From Fluviicola sp. XM-24bin1 (GTDB taxonomy: Bacteria; Bacteroidota; Bacteroidia; Flavobacteriales_D; Crocinitomicaceae), in the NCBI GenBank assembly GCA_003149635.1, contig QCWI01000012.1, forward strand, positions 62,001 to 126,000: a stretch of DNA of 64,000 bases, in the 5' to 3' direction. Positions 18,254 to 26,502 of the stretch are shown piece by piece. The notes under the pieces were generated by a model that ran no database searches, was not told the DNA's origin, and was given only the letters and a program-made list of their open reading frames with translations. A program made the translations under genes and the position numbers. Within the stretch, counting starts at the first letter, position 1. Each line of letters opens with the position of its first letter.

Positions 18254-19540
18254 ATGAAGAACGTATTATTATTGATAGCACTTGTAGTTGCTTCCGGGGT
18301 TAAAGCTCAGGAACCTAAAAAAATCTTGTTGCAAAATGGTTTCTTGCACGTGGGTAATGGCGACACGCTTCAAAGTGCCTTGGTTGGAATTGAAGATGGA
18401 ACAATTACAATTGTCGGAAACTCCATGACCTATCGTTATAATCCTGAAGAATGGGATACGATTATCGACTTGAACGGCGGTCACATTTACCCGGGATTTG
18501 TAGCTCCAAACACTACATTGGGAATCACTGAAATCGACGCGGTAAAAGCAACACGCGATTACCGTGAAATTGGTTATTACAATCCCCATGTGCGCGCGCA
18601 AATTGCTTTCAATGTGGAATCCAAAGTGATTACAACGGTTCGCACGAATGGTGTTTTAATCAGCCAGGCGACTCCTCGTGGCGGCCGTATTTCAGGAAGC
18701 TCAGCTGTGATGAAACTGGATGGCTGGAACTGGGAAGATGCTACTATCAAGGCTGATGACGGCATCCACGTAAATTGGCCTGCGAGTCTTACCGGAGGTG
18801 GATGGTGGGCAGAACCTGCACCGAAAAAAGCGAATGAAAAATACCCTGAACAATTGGCTGAAATTCGCGCTTTCTTCGATAAGGCTAAGGCCTACGCTCA
18901 AGAAGACGAACACGAGGAAATCGACGGACGTTGGGAGGCCATGAAGGATTGTTTTAACGGAACCAAGCGTGTGTATTTCCATGCCGATGAAATTCAGCAA
19001 TTACAGGATATTATCGACTTTGTGAAAGCGTACGACATTGAATTCCCGGTAATCGTGGGAGGCTATGATGCACATCTAATCACGCGAAAATTGGCCGATG
19101 CTAACATCCCCGTAATGATAGTTCGTCCTCACAGTCTTCCCGAAAACGAAGAAGACGATGTCGACTTACCCTATAAGCTTGCTGCCTTACTTCAAGAAGG
19201 AGGCGTGAAGTTCTGCATTCAAAATCAGGGGGACATGGAGGCTATGAACGCTCGAAACATTCCATTCCTTGCAGGTACCGCTCAGGCTTACGGATTAGAA
19301 CGCGAAGAGGCGATTCAGGCTATTTCGTTAACGCCTTGTGAAATCATGGGCATCGACAAGCGCTACGGTAGCGTTGAAAAAGGGAAGTCGGGTACGTTAT
19401 TCGTTTCTACTGGTGATGCCCTAGACATGCGCACCAACAATGTGACGCTCGTTCTTATCGACGGAAAATTCGTTTCCTTGAACAACTCTCAGAAAGAGCT
19501 TTATGAAAAGTACAAGAAGAAATACGAGGCGAAAAAATAG
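18254..19540 (+). CDS. Secreted amidohydrolase-like protein without HxH
   Basis: A 428-residue protein with a signal peptide (MKNVLLLIALVVASGVKAQ). The start at ATG 18254 follows the previous stop by one base and puts the signal at the N-terminus; a longer open frame from 18068 overlaps the previous gene and is not credible. The fold signals of amidohydrolases are visible (ALVGIEDGTITIVGNSM at the start; GSVEKGKSGTLFVSTGDAL at the end), but the metal-binding position reads YPGFVAPNTTLGITEID, with no HxH. It therefore looks like a partner or pseudoenzyme of the preceding double amidohydrolase and resembles that protein's N-terminal half. Function unknown. Confidence 0.85.
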   Translation: MKNVLLLIALVVASGVKAQEPKKILLQNGFLHVGNGDTLQSALVGIEDGTITIVGNSMTYRYNPEEWDTIIDLNGGHIYPGFVAPNTTLGITEIDAVKATRDYREIGYYNPHVRAQIAFNVESKVITTVRTNGVLISQATPRGGRISGSSAVMKLDGWNWEDATIKADDGIHVNWPASLTGGGWWAEPAPKKANEKYPEQLAEIRAFFDKAKAYAQEDEHEEIDGRWEAMKDCFNGTKRVYFHADEIQQLQDIIDFVKAYDIEFPVIVGGYDAHLITRKLADANIPVMIVRPHSLPENEEDDVDLPYKLAALLQEGGVKFCIQNQGDMEAMNARNIPFLAGTAQAYGLEREEAIQAISLTPCEIMGIDKRYGSVEKGKSGTLFVSTGDALDMRTNNVTLVLIDGKFVSLNNSQKELYEKYKKKYEAKK

Positions 19541-19544
19541 CCCG

Positions 19545-19913
19545 TTAGTTCATTTCGTGCGGTAGTATTTTAAAGAAGGTTCTACGGTAATCGTGATTTT
19601 GAGAATTTGTGTCCGCTATAGTTGACTGAAGTAGCTCTTTTGCCCCTTCAAGCATGAGTGGGTTGATGACGTAGTAGGTAACATTTTCTACTTTTTCATA
19701 GCCGAGGATTCCTGATTCAAGAAGAATTTTTAGGTGGCCCGAGACAGAGGATCTCGACAAAGGAATTTCTAGTTCTATTTGCTTGCACATTACTTTTTTA
19801 TCGCGAATAAGCTCTTCTAAAATTGCTAATCTAGCCGGATGCGCAAGTGCTTTAAAAATTAGAGAAATACGATTTTGCTCTTCGGAAAACCCGAAGTGTT
19901 GGATAGATGCCAT
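19545..19913 (-). CDS. ArsR-type winged-helix regulator
   Basis: A 122-residue DNA-binding protein of the ArsR/SmtB fold. The core is ISLIFKALAHPARLAILEEL followed by the recognition helix SRSSVSGHLKILLESGIL and the beta wing YEKVENVTYYVINP. One cysteine is present (VMCKQIE) but not the classic CxC metal site, so metal sensing cannot be claimed. It faces the amidohydrolase gene tail to tail with four bases between stops. Its targets are unknown; the start region may regulate itself. Confidence 0.88.
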   Translation of the reverse strand: MASIQHFGFSEEQNRISLIFKALAHPARLAILEELIRDKKVMCKQIELEIPLSRSSVSGHLKILLESGILGYEKVENVTYYVINPLMLEGAKELLQSTIADTNSQNHDYRRTFFKILPHEMN

Positions 19914-20058
19914 AGTGGTAGGTTTTTGTGTTATTTTTACTTAAGAAAGATAGAAAATATTGGAATTCCAAGTTATCGGATTGAACTTTCGTCGGGATAT
20001 TCCGACATTCCAACATTGCGAAATTCGAATATCTTAACTTCCAAAAATCTCTTTACCA

Positions 20059-20436
20059 TCACCCCAACTTCCCATCCAACGCCGCAAACAACAAACTCGC
20101 CGTCGCTGGATTCGTAGCCAATGGCACATCATACACATCGCACATCCGCATCAACATGAAAATATCCGGCTCATGCGGATGCTTCTCTAACGGGTCTCGA
20201 AAAAACACCACCATTTCACACTTACCCTCAGCCACACGAGATGCAATCTGAGCATCTCCACCCAACGGCCCAGAGAAAAATTTAGTTACTTGAAATCTTG
20301 CTTTTTCTACTTTGGAACCCGTTGTTCCAGTAGAAACTAAGGTGATTTCATTGCGTTGTAAAATATCTCGCTGCTCATTCAGGAATTGTACCATTTCGGC
20401 CTTCTTTCCATCGTGAGCGATAATTGCTATTTCCAT
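20059..20436 (-). CDS. mgsA: Methylglyoxal synthase
   Basis: A 125-residue enzyme that converts dihydroxyacetone phosphate to methylglyoxal and phosphate, a bypass that relieves sugar-phosphate overload. Motifs: IIAHDGKKAEM at the N-terminus, VSTGTTGSKVEK (phosphate loop), SGPLGGDAQI with the catalytic Asp, FFRDPLEKHPHEPDI and PLATNPATASLL. Length is a little short of the E. coli enzyme but complete. Its start lies one base from the stop of the upstream isomerase gene, so it is the last gene of a unit with the symporter and PGI/PMI. That placement fits protection against fast sugar influx. Confidence 0.95.
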   Translation of the reverse strand: MEIAIIAHDGKKAEMVQFLNEQRDILQRNEITLVSTGTTGSKVEKARFQVTKFFSGPLGGDAQIASRVAEGKCEMVVFFRDPLEKHPHEPDIFMLMRMCDVYDVPLATNPATASLLFAALDGKLG

Positions 20437-20437
20437 A

Positions 20438-21421
20438 TTATTTCGCCAATTCTGCTTTTAAGTAATCGATCACATTCACTTCAACCACGTCTACTCCGTT
20501 TTCTTCAGAACGGAATAACGAAAGCCAATCAAACAAATGGATGGCGTACAAACTTTTTTGAATGATCCCAGTCCCTTTTGTGTGGACGCTTCTCACAGCA
20601 GCTTTTTCGCTAACTACTCCATGAGTTAAATCAAGGCGTTTTTTGTTCCGATCTAGTTCCTCCTCACTTCGCACGAAAACGGTCAATAGCTGATCAGACG
20701 GTTGTGCCCAGCCTACAATTTCGTTGTGATTCATTTCTGGAATTACGTTGAAAAAAGCAAGTTCTTTACTGTTCTCGTTGATTTGCTGACACGTACGGAG
20801 CAAAACAGGTCGGAAGGTATCCTCAGCATACAAAAGAAGTCTTTTACTACCCAACTCATTCAGTATTTGCTCGGCTTCCGCTATGATTTCTTCCTGATGT
20901 TCTTGCAGAAGGTGAACAGCACTCATTACTTCATTCTTCAAACTGGATCGTAACAATTCCAATTGCTCAAAAACTTCCAATACCTGAACGAGTGGATACG
21001 CCAACGCCGAGCGAGGTGGCAAACCACTAGGCACCTTTATTACCGAGAAGTTATGTGCTTCAAGCTTTTCACTCAAAGTTCCACCACTAGAAATTCCAAC
21101 AATTACAGCACCACTCTCCAGCGCCTCATCAACAGCAGAGAGCGTTTCTTCTGTGTTTCCTGAGTAGGAACAAGCAATGATTAACGTGGATTTTGAAACA
21201 TATCCAGGCAGCGTATAACTATGACATACTTCCACTGGAACTTTTACTTCGGATCGAATCCATTCTTTGATCAATTCTCCTCCAATTCCAGAACCGCCCA
21301 ATCCGCAGATTACAACATTGGAAATCGATCTGTCGACGGTGAGATTGCATTGTTTAGTAATGTTCAAGGATTCCTGCAATTGATGCGGAAAATCCTGAAT
21401 TAAGTCTTTCATTTTAATCAT
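20438..21421 (-). CDS. Bifunctional phosphoglucose/phosphomannose isomerase
   Basis: A 327-residue archaeal-type PGI/PMI of the SIS-domain superfamily, interconverting glucose-6-P or mannose-6-P with fructose-6-P. Motifs: ICGLGGSGIGGELIKEW (first SIS loop), IIACSYSGNTEETLSA (SxSGNTEET phosphate site), PSGLPPRSALAYPL and VIPEMNHNEIVGW with the catalytic Glu/His region. Two starts are possible, ATG 21421 or ATG 21412. It sits between the sugar symporter and mgsA in one transcription unit. A second copy lies at 53116-54102. Confidence 0.93.
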   Translation of the reverse strand: MIKMKDLIQDFPHQLQESLNITKQCNLTVDRSISNVVICGLGGSGIGGELIKEWIRSEVKVPVEVCHSYTLPGYVSKSTLIIACSYSGNTEETLSAVDEALESGAVIVGISSGGTLSEKLEAHNFSVIKVPSGLPPRSALAYPLVQVLEVFEQLELLRSSLKNEVMSAVHLLQEHQEEIIAEAEQILNELGSKRLLLYAEDTFRPVLLRTCQQINENSKELAFFNVIPEMNHNEIVGWAQPSDQLLTVFVRSEEELDRNKKRLDLTHGVVSEKAAVRSVHTKGTGIIQKSLYAIHLFDWLSLFRSEENGVDVVEVNVIDYLKAELAK

Positions 21422-21439
21422 ATCTGTTTATTTAGTTAG

Positions 21440-23092
21440 TTAGCTCCAGAACATGGCATAAAGAACCGTTATCACGATCATCACGGCAAACGATCCAATA
21501 TTAAACGCAGGGGAAGTTTTGAATGTTTGTCGGGAAATCGCAATCCCCTTTTCGTCGTCCGCTCCTTTCAATTGGCGCAAGCTGAAAATAACAATCGTCA
21601 AAGCAGTTAATAAAGTTGTGATTCCCATCTGATGCAAGAAAGGTAGATTGACAAACAACGGACTATCGATCCATTCATTCGGTGCCACTTTAAAGTACAT
21701 AGCAATTGGAATGGAAACCAAAACACCAATGATCGCTGCCTTGTTGGTCGATTTCTTCCAGAACAATCCCAAAATGAATACCGCTAAGATCCCCGGACTT
21801 ACTACCCCTGTATATTCCTGAATGAACTGGAATGCTTGATCAATCCCACCAAGTAATGGAGCCATAATCGCACCGATCAATAAGGCCGCTGCTGCCGACC
21901 AACGACCAGTGTTTACCATTTGCTTATCCGTAGCATTTTTGTTGATGTAAGGTTTGTAAATGTCCATGGTGAAGATCGTCGAAGTGGAATTCAACATAGA
22001 AGCCAGAGATGAAACAATGGCTGCGGACAATGCCGCAAATGCTAAACCTTTCAACCCTGCTGGAAGGAATTGCAACAACCAAGGATATGCTTTATCTGGA
22101 GTCTCCATGGTAGGAACTGAATTGGCGCTCATGGCACCGAGATTGTTCATCACTTCGGTATCTTGTGTCATCACGTATGCGGCAATTCCTGGGATTACCA
22201 CGATCAACGGAATGAAGATTTTCAATACCGCTGCCATCAGGATTCCTTTTTGCGATTCCTTTAACGATTTCGCAGCCAAAGTTCTTTGTATGATGTATTG
22301 ATTGAATCCCCAGTAATACAAATTGGCGACCCACATACCTCCCACAAGAACAGCAATTCCCGGTAGGTTGGAATATTCGGGATGGGACGAATCCAAAATC
22401 ATTGCGAAACGATCTGGCGCTTCGGTAAACACCTTCTGCATTCCTAACCAAGCTCCTTCTCCTCCCGATACAGTATCTAAAGCCAGATACGTCGTAACAA
22501 GTCCACCTAGAATGAGGAAAACAACCTGAATAACATCCGTCCAGGCTACGGCCGCTAATCCCCCATACAATGAATAGGCTGCGGCGAATAAGGATAAACC
22601 AATGACTCCATAAATCATGGGAATGCCAAGAATGGTTTCCAGGGCCAACGCTCCGAGATATAGTACTGATGCAATGTTGACGAATACATACAATCCAATC
22701 CAAAAGACCGCCAGAATGGTTTTAAGCTGGGTCGAATACCGTTTCTCAACGAACTCTGGAATGGTATAAATTCCTTTCTCAATAAAAATGGGGAGGAAGA
22801 ATTTACCGACGACAATCAAGGTAATGGCAGCCATCCATTCGTAGGAGGCAATTGCCAATCCGACTTTATAGCCAGAACCGGACATTCCAATAAATTGTTC
22901 TGCAGAGATATTCGCAGCAATCAGGGAAGCCCCAATTGCCCACCAAGGAAGTGATTTACTTGCCAGGAAATAATCTTCCGCGTTCTTTTGAACTCCTTTC
23001 TTAGATCTGGATACCCATAAACCAACGGATAAGATCAGAATGGCATAACCGATAAATATGGCGTAATCTATAGTTGAGAATTGATCATTCAT
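21440..23092 (-). CDS. Sodium/sugar symporter (SSS family)
   Basis: A 550-residue inner-membrane transporter of the solute:sodium symporter family with about 14 helices. Family hallmarks include NAEDYFLASKSLPWWAIG near residue 40, AANISAEQFIGMSGSG, and the sugar-porter-like SGGEGAWLG loop and GLKGLAFAALSAAIVSSLASMLNS region (SSS signature). The resemblance is to the vSGLT-type sodium/glucose or galactose carriers. In this locus it likely imports the glucose released by the GH16 and GH3 enzymes. It precedes the PGI/PMI gene by 18 bases, giving import followed by isomerisation in one operon. Confidence 0.92.
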   Translation of the reverse strand: MNDQFSTIDYAIFIGYAILILSVGLWVSRSKKGVQKNAEDYFLASKSLPWWAIGASLIAANISAEQFIGMSGSGYKVGLAIASYEWMAAITLIVVGKFFLPIFIEKGIYTIPEFVEKRYSTQLKTILAVFWIGLYVFVNIASVLYLGALALETILGIPMIYGVIGLSLFAAAYSLYGGLAAVAWTDVIQVVFLILGGLVTTYLALDTVSGGEGAWLGMQKVFTEAPDRFAMILDSSHPEYSNLPGIAVLVGGMWVANLYYWGFNQYIIQRTLAAKSLKESQKGILMAAVLKIFIPLIVVIPGIAAYVMTQDTEVMNNLGAMSANSVPTMETPDKAYPWLLQFLPAGLKGLAFAALSAAIVSSLASMLNSTSTIFTMDIYKPYINKNATDKQMVNTGRWSAAAALLIGAIMAPLLGGIDQAFQFIQEYTGVVSPGILAVFILGLFWKKSTNKAAIIGVLVSIPIAMYFKVAPNEWIDSPLFVNLPFLHQMGITTLLTALTIVIFSLRQLKGADDEKGIAISRQTFKTSPAFNIGSFAVMIVITVLYAMFWS

Positions 23093-23112
23093 ATCAACAA
23101 GCTAGTTTTATA

Positions 23113-23127
23113 AGTACCAGAAATTTA
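23113..23127. promoter_or_regulatory. Short motif shared with 24477-24490
   Basis: AGTACCAGAAATTTA lies 21 bases in front of the symporter gene; AGTACAGAAATTTA, the same but for one base, lies 86 bases in front of the secreted binding protein gene. Possibly a shared site, possibly chance in AT-rich DNA. Confidence 0.2.
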
Positions 23128-23177
23128 CAAAAAATAATTCAGTTATAGTTATATTTACAATAAGTAAAGATTAGATA

Positions 23178-23208
23178 CAAAAAAAGAGGAGCGCTTTCGC
23201 ACTCCTCT
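23178..23208 (-). terminator. Terminator of the secreted binding protein gene
   Basis: AGAGGAG (23185-23191) pairs with CTCCTCT (23202-23208); on the minus strand the hairpin is followed by a T-run (the A-run at 23178-23185 here). It lies about 40 bases after the stop of the 23249-24391 gene. Confidence 0.8.
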
Positions 23209-23248
23209 CCGTTCTTATGTGAGCTAAACTAAACTCTCGAACTAACTA

Positions 23249-24391
23249 CTACTCTTTGATCAATCGTGTTGTTTGCGTCAAACCTGAAACGGTAGTAACT
23301 TGTACCATGTACACTCCGTTTGGCAATCCTGCAACGTTGATTTCAACCTCGTCACTTGAAGCAGCAACTGTGTTCACAGCTTTACCGTTCACGTCGAGAA
23401 CAACGATTGTTTCAATATTTTCATCAGCAGTAACGATTGCGATATCGTTTACTGGGTTTGGATACAATCCGATAGTATTCAATGTTACTTCATTCACATT
23501 GTTTGTTGTACATGCTGTACATGCTGACCAACATACTGCTGGAAGTGTAGTATCTCCTGTGAATGTCAACTCACGGTTGAAGAATCCATCATCAACTCCA
23601 TCCACACAAGAAGAAAGACTGTCGATAGTTTCTTGATCTGTCCATCCGTCAACTGTGAATTTGTACTGAATCGTTCCGTTTGCCAATGGCAATGTAAGCT
23701 CCCAGATATTGTTTCCGATATCTGTCATTGGGTTACAGTTTCCACACCATCCGTTGAATCCTCCGTTAAGGAATACTCCGTTAGCAGTTGATCCAGTGTA
23801 TTCAGACATATCAACTTGGAATGTAATGTTCGCTGGTGCAGGAGGTGCAGCATTCGTTTTATTGTAAACGAAACGCCACCAACCAGTTCCCCAGTCGATA
23901 TCCAAAGTCATTGTGTTGTCGTTGTTAGAGAAAGCAACCAAGTAAGTTACTGAAGCTGGTGCTTGAGTTGGATCTGTCAACTCACCTCCATTGATAGCTT
24001 TGGGAAGTCCCATGTGCGCTCCTACTCCATTTACTGTCAAAGTCCCTGCTTGACTGTCGTAGTTGTACGTGTAAGGTGCATTCGTCTGTCCATCATGCGG
24101 AGCAACTGGCGCACCACATTCTTCTTGACCAACTCCTTGCCATGGCTCTAGCCACGTAGATCCATCCATCTGGTGAACCATTCCACCCGTGTTGTCGAAT
24201 GTAACGGAATCATCGAAAAGACATGCTCTTCCTGTTACATCTGCCACTGAATTGGACCACCAAGATCCATCGCCTTGTGTAGGCCCTACTGCCAATGCAC
24301 CAGCGATATCCGCCAACTTCCAAGTACCTTCAATTTGTCCGAAGGCAGTAGAAGAGATACATAGCATTGCTAAAACGTAAAATTTCTTCAT
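23249..24391 (-). CDS. Secreted glycan-binding-like protein, T9SS kind A
   Basis: A 380-residue exported protein with a signal peptide (residues 1-18). Residues 20-180 form a region with WKLADIAGALAVGP and WLEPWQGVGQEECG that I do not recognise well. Residues about 185-290 look like an immunoglobulin-type carbohydrate-binding or E-set domain (ITFQVDMSEY, NGVFLNGGFNGWCG, IQYKFTVDGW). The last 75 residues are a T9SS kind-A sorting domain (GLYPNPVNDIAIV ... VYMVQVTT). It probably binds the polysaccharide outside the cell for the neighbouring SusC/SusD system. It has its own promoter region, including the TTGTA-N5-TACAA repeat, and its own terminator. Confidence 0.85.
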   Translation of the reverse strand: MKKFYVLAMLCISSTAFGQIEGTWKLADIAGALAVGPTQGDGSWWSNSVADVTGRACLFDDSVTFDNTGGMVHQMDGSTWLEPWQGVGQEECGAPVAPHDGQTNAPYTYNYDSQAGTLTVNGVGAHMGLPKAINGGELTDPTQAPASVTYLVAFSNNDNTMTLDIDWGTGWWRFVYNKTNAAPPAPANITFQVDMSEYTGSTANGVFLNGGFNGWCGNCNPMTDIGNNIWELTLPLANGTIQYKFTVDGWTDQETIDSLSSCVDGVDDGFFNRELTFTGDTTLPAVCWSACTACTTNNVNEVTLNTIGLYPNPVNDIAIVTADENIETIVVLDVNGKAVNTVAASSDEVEINVAGLPNGVYMVQVTTVSGLTQTTRLIKE

Positions 24392-24442
24392 AGCTCTAAT
24401 TTTTGTTCGTGTATTTGTGTTTTGTGTTAGTAAACCTTTTAG

Positions 24443-24450
24443 CTAAGATA
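24443..24450 (-). promoter_or_regulatory. Likely -7 element of the secreted binding protein gene
   Basis: On the minus strand TATCTTAG, close to the Bacteroidota TAnnTTTG box, lies 52 bases in front of the ATG at 24391 and directly beside the inverted repeat at 24450-24466. No clear TTG -33 element was identified. Confidence 0.4.
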
Positions 24451-24466
24451 TTGTAATTTCTACAAT
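24450..24466. promoter_or_regulatory. Candidate operator ATTGTA-N5-TACAAT
   Basis: A 6-bp perfect inverted repeat with a 5-base spacer, in the spacer between the likely promoter boxes of the secreted binding protein gene. The same TTGTA-N5-TACAA layout occurs in the zwf promoter (35192-35206). The position suits a repressor; which protein binds it is unknown. Confidence 0.45.
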
Positions 24467-24516
24467 TACTAAAATGAGTACAGAAATTTAACCGAATTAC
24501 TGTGCTTTGTTAAATT

Positions 24517-25632
24517 TTATTGAAATACTCTTACATAGTCAACCGCCATTCGTTGCGGGAATTGCGTCGAAGCATCTGGACTTCCTGGCCAATTTCCACC
24601 TACAGCAATGTTGAAGATCATGAAGAAGTTCTGGTGGAACTCCGTCAATTCTGATCCTGTGATATTAATTACGTTGAACTCTACATCATCACGCAACCAA
24701 CGAATCTGTGTATCATCCCAAATGATTGAGAATACATGGAACTCATCTGCATAGATTCCGCTGCCCAATGTACTGGAATTTCCATATTCAGCATGAGATC
24801 CTTGATCGCTCCAGTGCACGGTTCCATAGATAGTTTGATCATTACCTGGGCCGCCAATCATCTCCATGATGTCGATCTCACCACAAGCTGGCCAACCAAC
24901 GGAAGAAATGTTATCACCCAACATCCAAAGCGCCGGCCAAATACCTTTTCCTTGCGGAAGTGCAGCGCGGATATCAATACGACCTTTTTGGAACGATTGC
25001 ATTCCTTGCGTTTTGATACGTGAAGATGTGTAATTGAATCCGGACTGACTTTCTTGCTTCGCTGTAATGATACAATAACCACCAACTACTTCTGTATTAT
25101 CATCCTGGTAGTACTGCAACTCGTTATTCCCCCATCCTGGGATTCCTTGCGCTTGCCCGTTACCAGTTTCGTGCACCCAATCGCTAGATAACGAAGTACC
25201 GTCAAATTCATCGTTCCAAACTAGCGTATAGCCCGGATGCGTCATTGGCGTTTCATAACCTGTAGTAGGAATTTGTCCTAAAACGGAGTTATCCACTACA
25301 ACCGTTACTTCATCAATTTTTTCGATGTAATCGTCGTGTGTTACGTGGGCACGTGATTTCACCTGATATGTTCCTGAATTTGAAAAGGTGTATGTCGCAG
25401 CTCCATCCGTAGATTCAACTGTCGTCTCTTGACCATTCTCATTGAAAGTAACTGTGTAAAAATTCGCATTCTGTGCCGTTACCTGAACATCTACTTGTCC
25501 CTCAGTAATGGTAATACTTGTAGCGATATTTGTTGGCAACTCAACATCACCTCCGCCTTCTCCTTCTTTATCACACGACGCAAACACTGTTACGACGGCA
25601 ATAATTGCTGCAAAAAAGGTTTCTTTTCTCAT
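24517..25632 (-). CDS. GH16 beta-glucanase (laminarinase-like) lipoprotein
   Basis: A 371-residue lipoprotein: the lipobox is VFASC with Cys20. Residues 30-118 form a PKD-like beta domain; residues 125-371 are a glycoside hydrolase family 16 domain with the active site GEIDIMEM (nucleophile E252, assisting D254, acid/base E257), WNDEFDG and IWPALWMLGD. The ExDxME form belongs to endo-beta-1,3-glucanase/laminarinase-like branches. It should cut beta-1,3-glucan at the cell surface, producing oligosaccharides for the SusC/SusD importer. It is the fourth gene after SusC, SusD and the PKD lipoprotein, with 12 bases from the previous stop. The exact glucan specificity is inferred. Confidence 0.93.
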   Translation of the reverse strand: MRKETFFAAIIAVVTVFASCDKEGEGGGDVELPTNIATSITITEGQVDVQVTAQNANFYTVTFNENGQETTVESTDGAATYTFSNSGTYQVKSRAHVTHDDYIEKIDEVTVVVDNSVLGQIPTTGYETPMTHPGYTLVWNDEFDGTSLSSDWVHETGNGQAQGIPGWGNNELQYYQDDNTEVVGGYCIITAKQESQSGFNYTSSRIKTQGMQSFQKGRIDIRAALPQGKGIWPALWMLGDNISSVGWPACGEIDIMEMIGGPGNDQTIYGTVHWSDQGSHAEYGNSSTLGSGIYADEFHVFSIIWDDTQIRWLRDDVEFNVINITGSELTEFHQNFFMIFNIAVGGNWPGSPDASTQFPQRMAVDYVRVFQ

Positions 25633-25644
25633 TCCTCCTCTGTT

Positions 25645-26487
25645 TTATTCTGCTCTCAACTTCGCATACCACAGCAACCCTCCTTCGTGGTGTCCGTACT
25701 GCAAAGACATTGTTGTATCTGAAATTTCCAAAATTCGGTACACGCGTGGCCCTGTAAAGAAACCAATGTGTGCGTTGTTGGAAATTGTAATCGTATTCTC
25801 TGATTCTGAGAACGACCAAGATTCACCCAATTGATCTGGGTACGGAGCTGTAAAGTCTCCCAAATTTTGGTAAGATCCCGGGAAAGAACCCGCCAAAGAG
25901 TTGTGGATGTAAACACTTCCATTCGTCACGTGATCAAATCCAAATCCGTTTAGGTAGAAGGTATAACGATCATTGTACAATCCACATCCTGGCTTCTCAC
26001 CTGCTCCAGCAGACCACCATTCTGGAATTGGACCCAATGCACTTTCCGGATCCGGACCTACACCCATATGTCCAGAAGCCAATGAATCAACGTACCAAGT
26101 ACGGTATCCTGGGCCGCTTGTTCCTCCTGTTAAATGACCATATACTGGATTACTTAACAAAGAAAGATCGTCTTGTGCAATCACGATGTCTTGTGTAGAG
26201 CTTGCGCTTCCTCCTTTTGCATACATCGTCAATGTCACGGTGTAAGTTCCTGCGTACGGATACATTGCCTGAACACTGGTTCCTTTCGCTGTTACTCCGT
26301 TTCCGAAATCCCAAAGGTATTGAGCCTCGTCAGAAGATGCCGTAAAGTTGATAATGTTCGGAGACTGCGAATCTTCCGAGTACGTAAACTGTGCGTCAGC
26401 TGCTGATGGTGGATCTCCCAAAGACGGGTCTTCCTTCTGACATCCTACAAATAACGCTAAGATTGCTACTATTCCTAATAATCTCAT
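25645..26487 (-). CDS. PKD-domain lipoprotein of the polysaccharide locus
   Basis: A 280-residue lipoprotein (lipobox ALFVGC, Cys16). A PKD domain (about residues 32-105) carries YLWDFGNGVTAKG and YPYAGTYTVTLTMYA. The C-terminal part (about 110-280) is rich in Trp, Tyr, Gly (WYVDSLASGHMGVG, NDRYTFYLNGFGFDHV), as in surface glycan-binding proteins that fill the SusE/SusF position. It most likely sits on the cell surface and holds the glucan chain next to SusD. Sits between the SusD and GH16 genes with 12-15 base gaps. The function is inferred from position and composition. Confidence 0.82.
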   Translation of the reverse strand: MRLLGIVAILALFVGCQKEDPSLGDPPSAADAQFTYSEDSQSPNIINFTASSDEAQYLWDFGNGVTAKGTSVQAMYPYAGTYTVTLTMYAKGGSASSTQDIVIAQDDLSLLSNPVYGHLTGGTSGPGYRTWYVDSLASGHMGVGPDPESALGPIPEWWSAGAGEKPGCGLYNDRYTFYLNGFGFDHVTNGSVYIHNSLAGSFPGSYQNLGDFTAPYPDQLGESWSFSESENTITISNNAHIGFFTGPRVYRILEISDTTMSLQYGHHEGGLLWYAKLRAE

Positions 26488-26502
26488 AATCGTTCTATTA
26501 AA

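Noticed and set aside
24484-24517. AAATTTAAC / GTTAAATTT inverted repeat after GH16 as a terminator
   Set aside because: The stem is all A/T-rich with a 16-base loop and no G/C core, and is probably chance or a weak structure.
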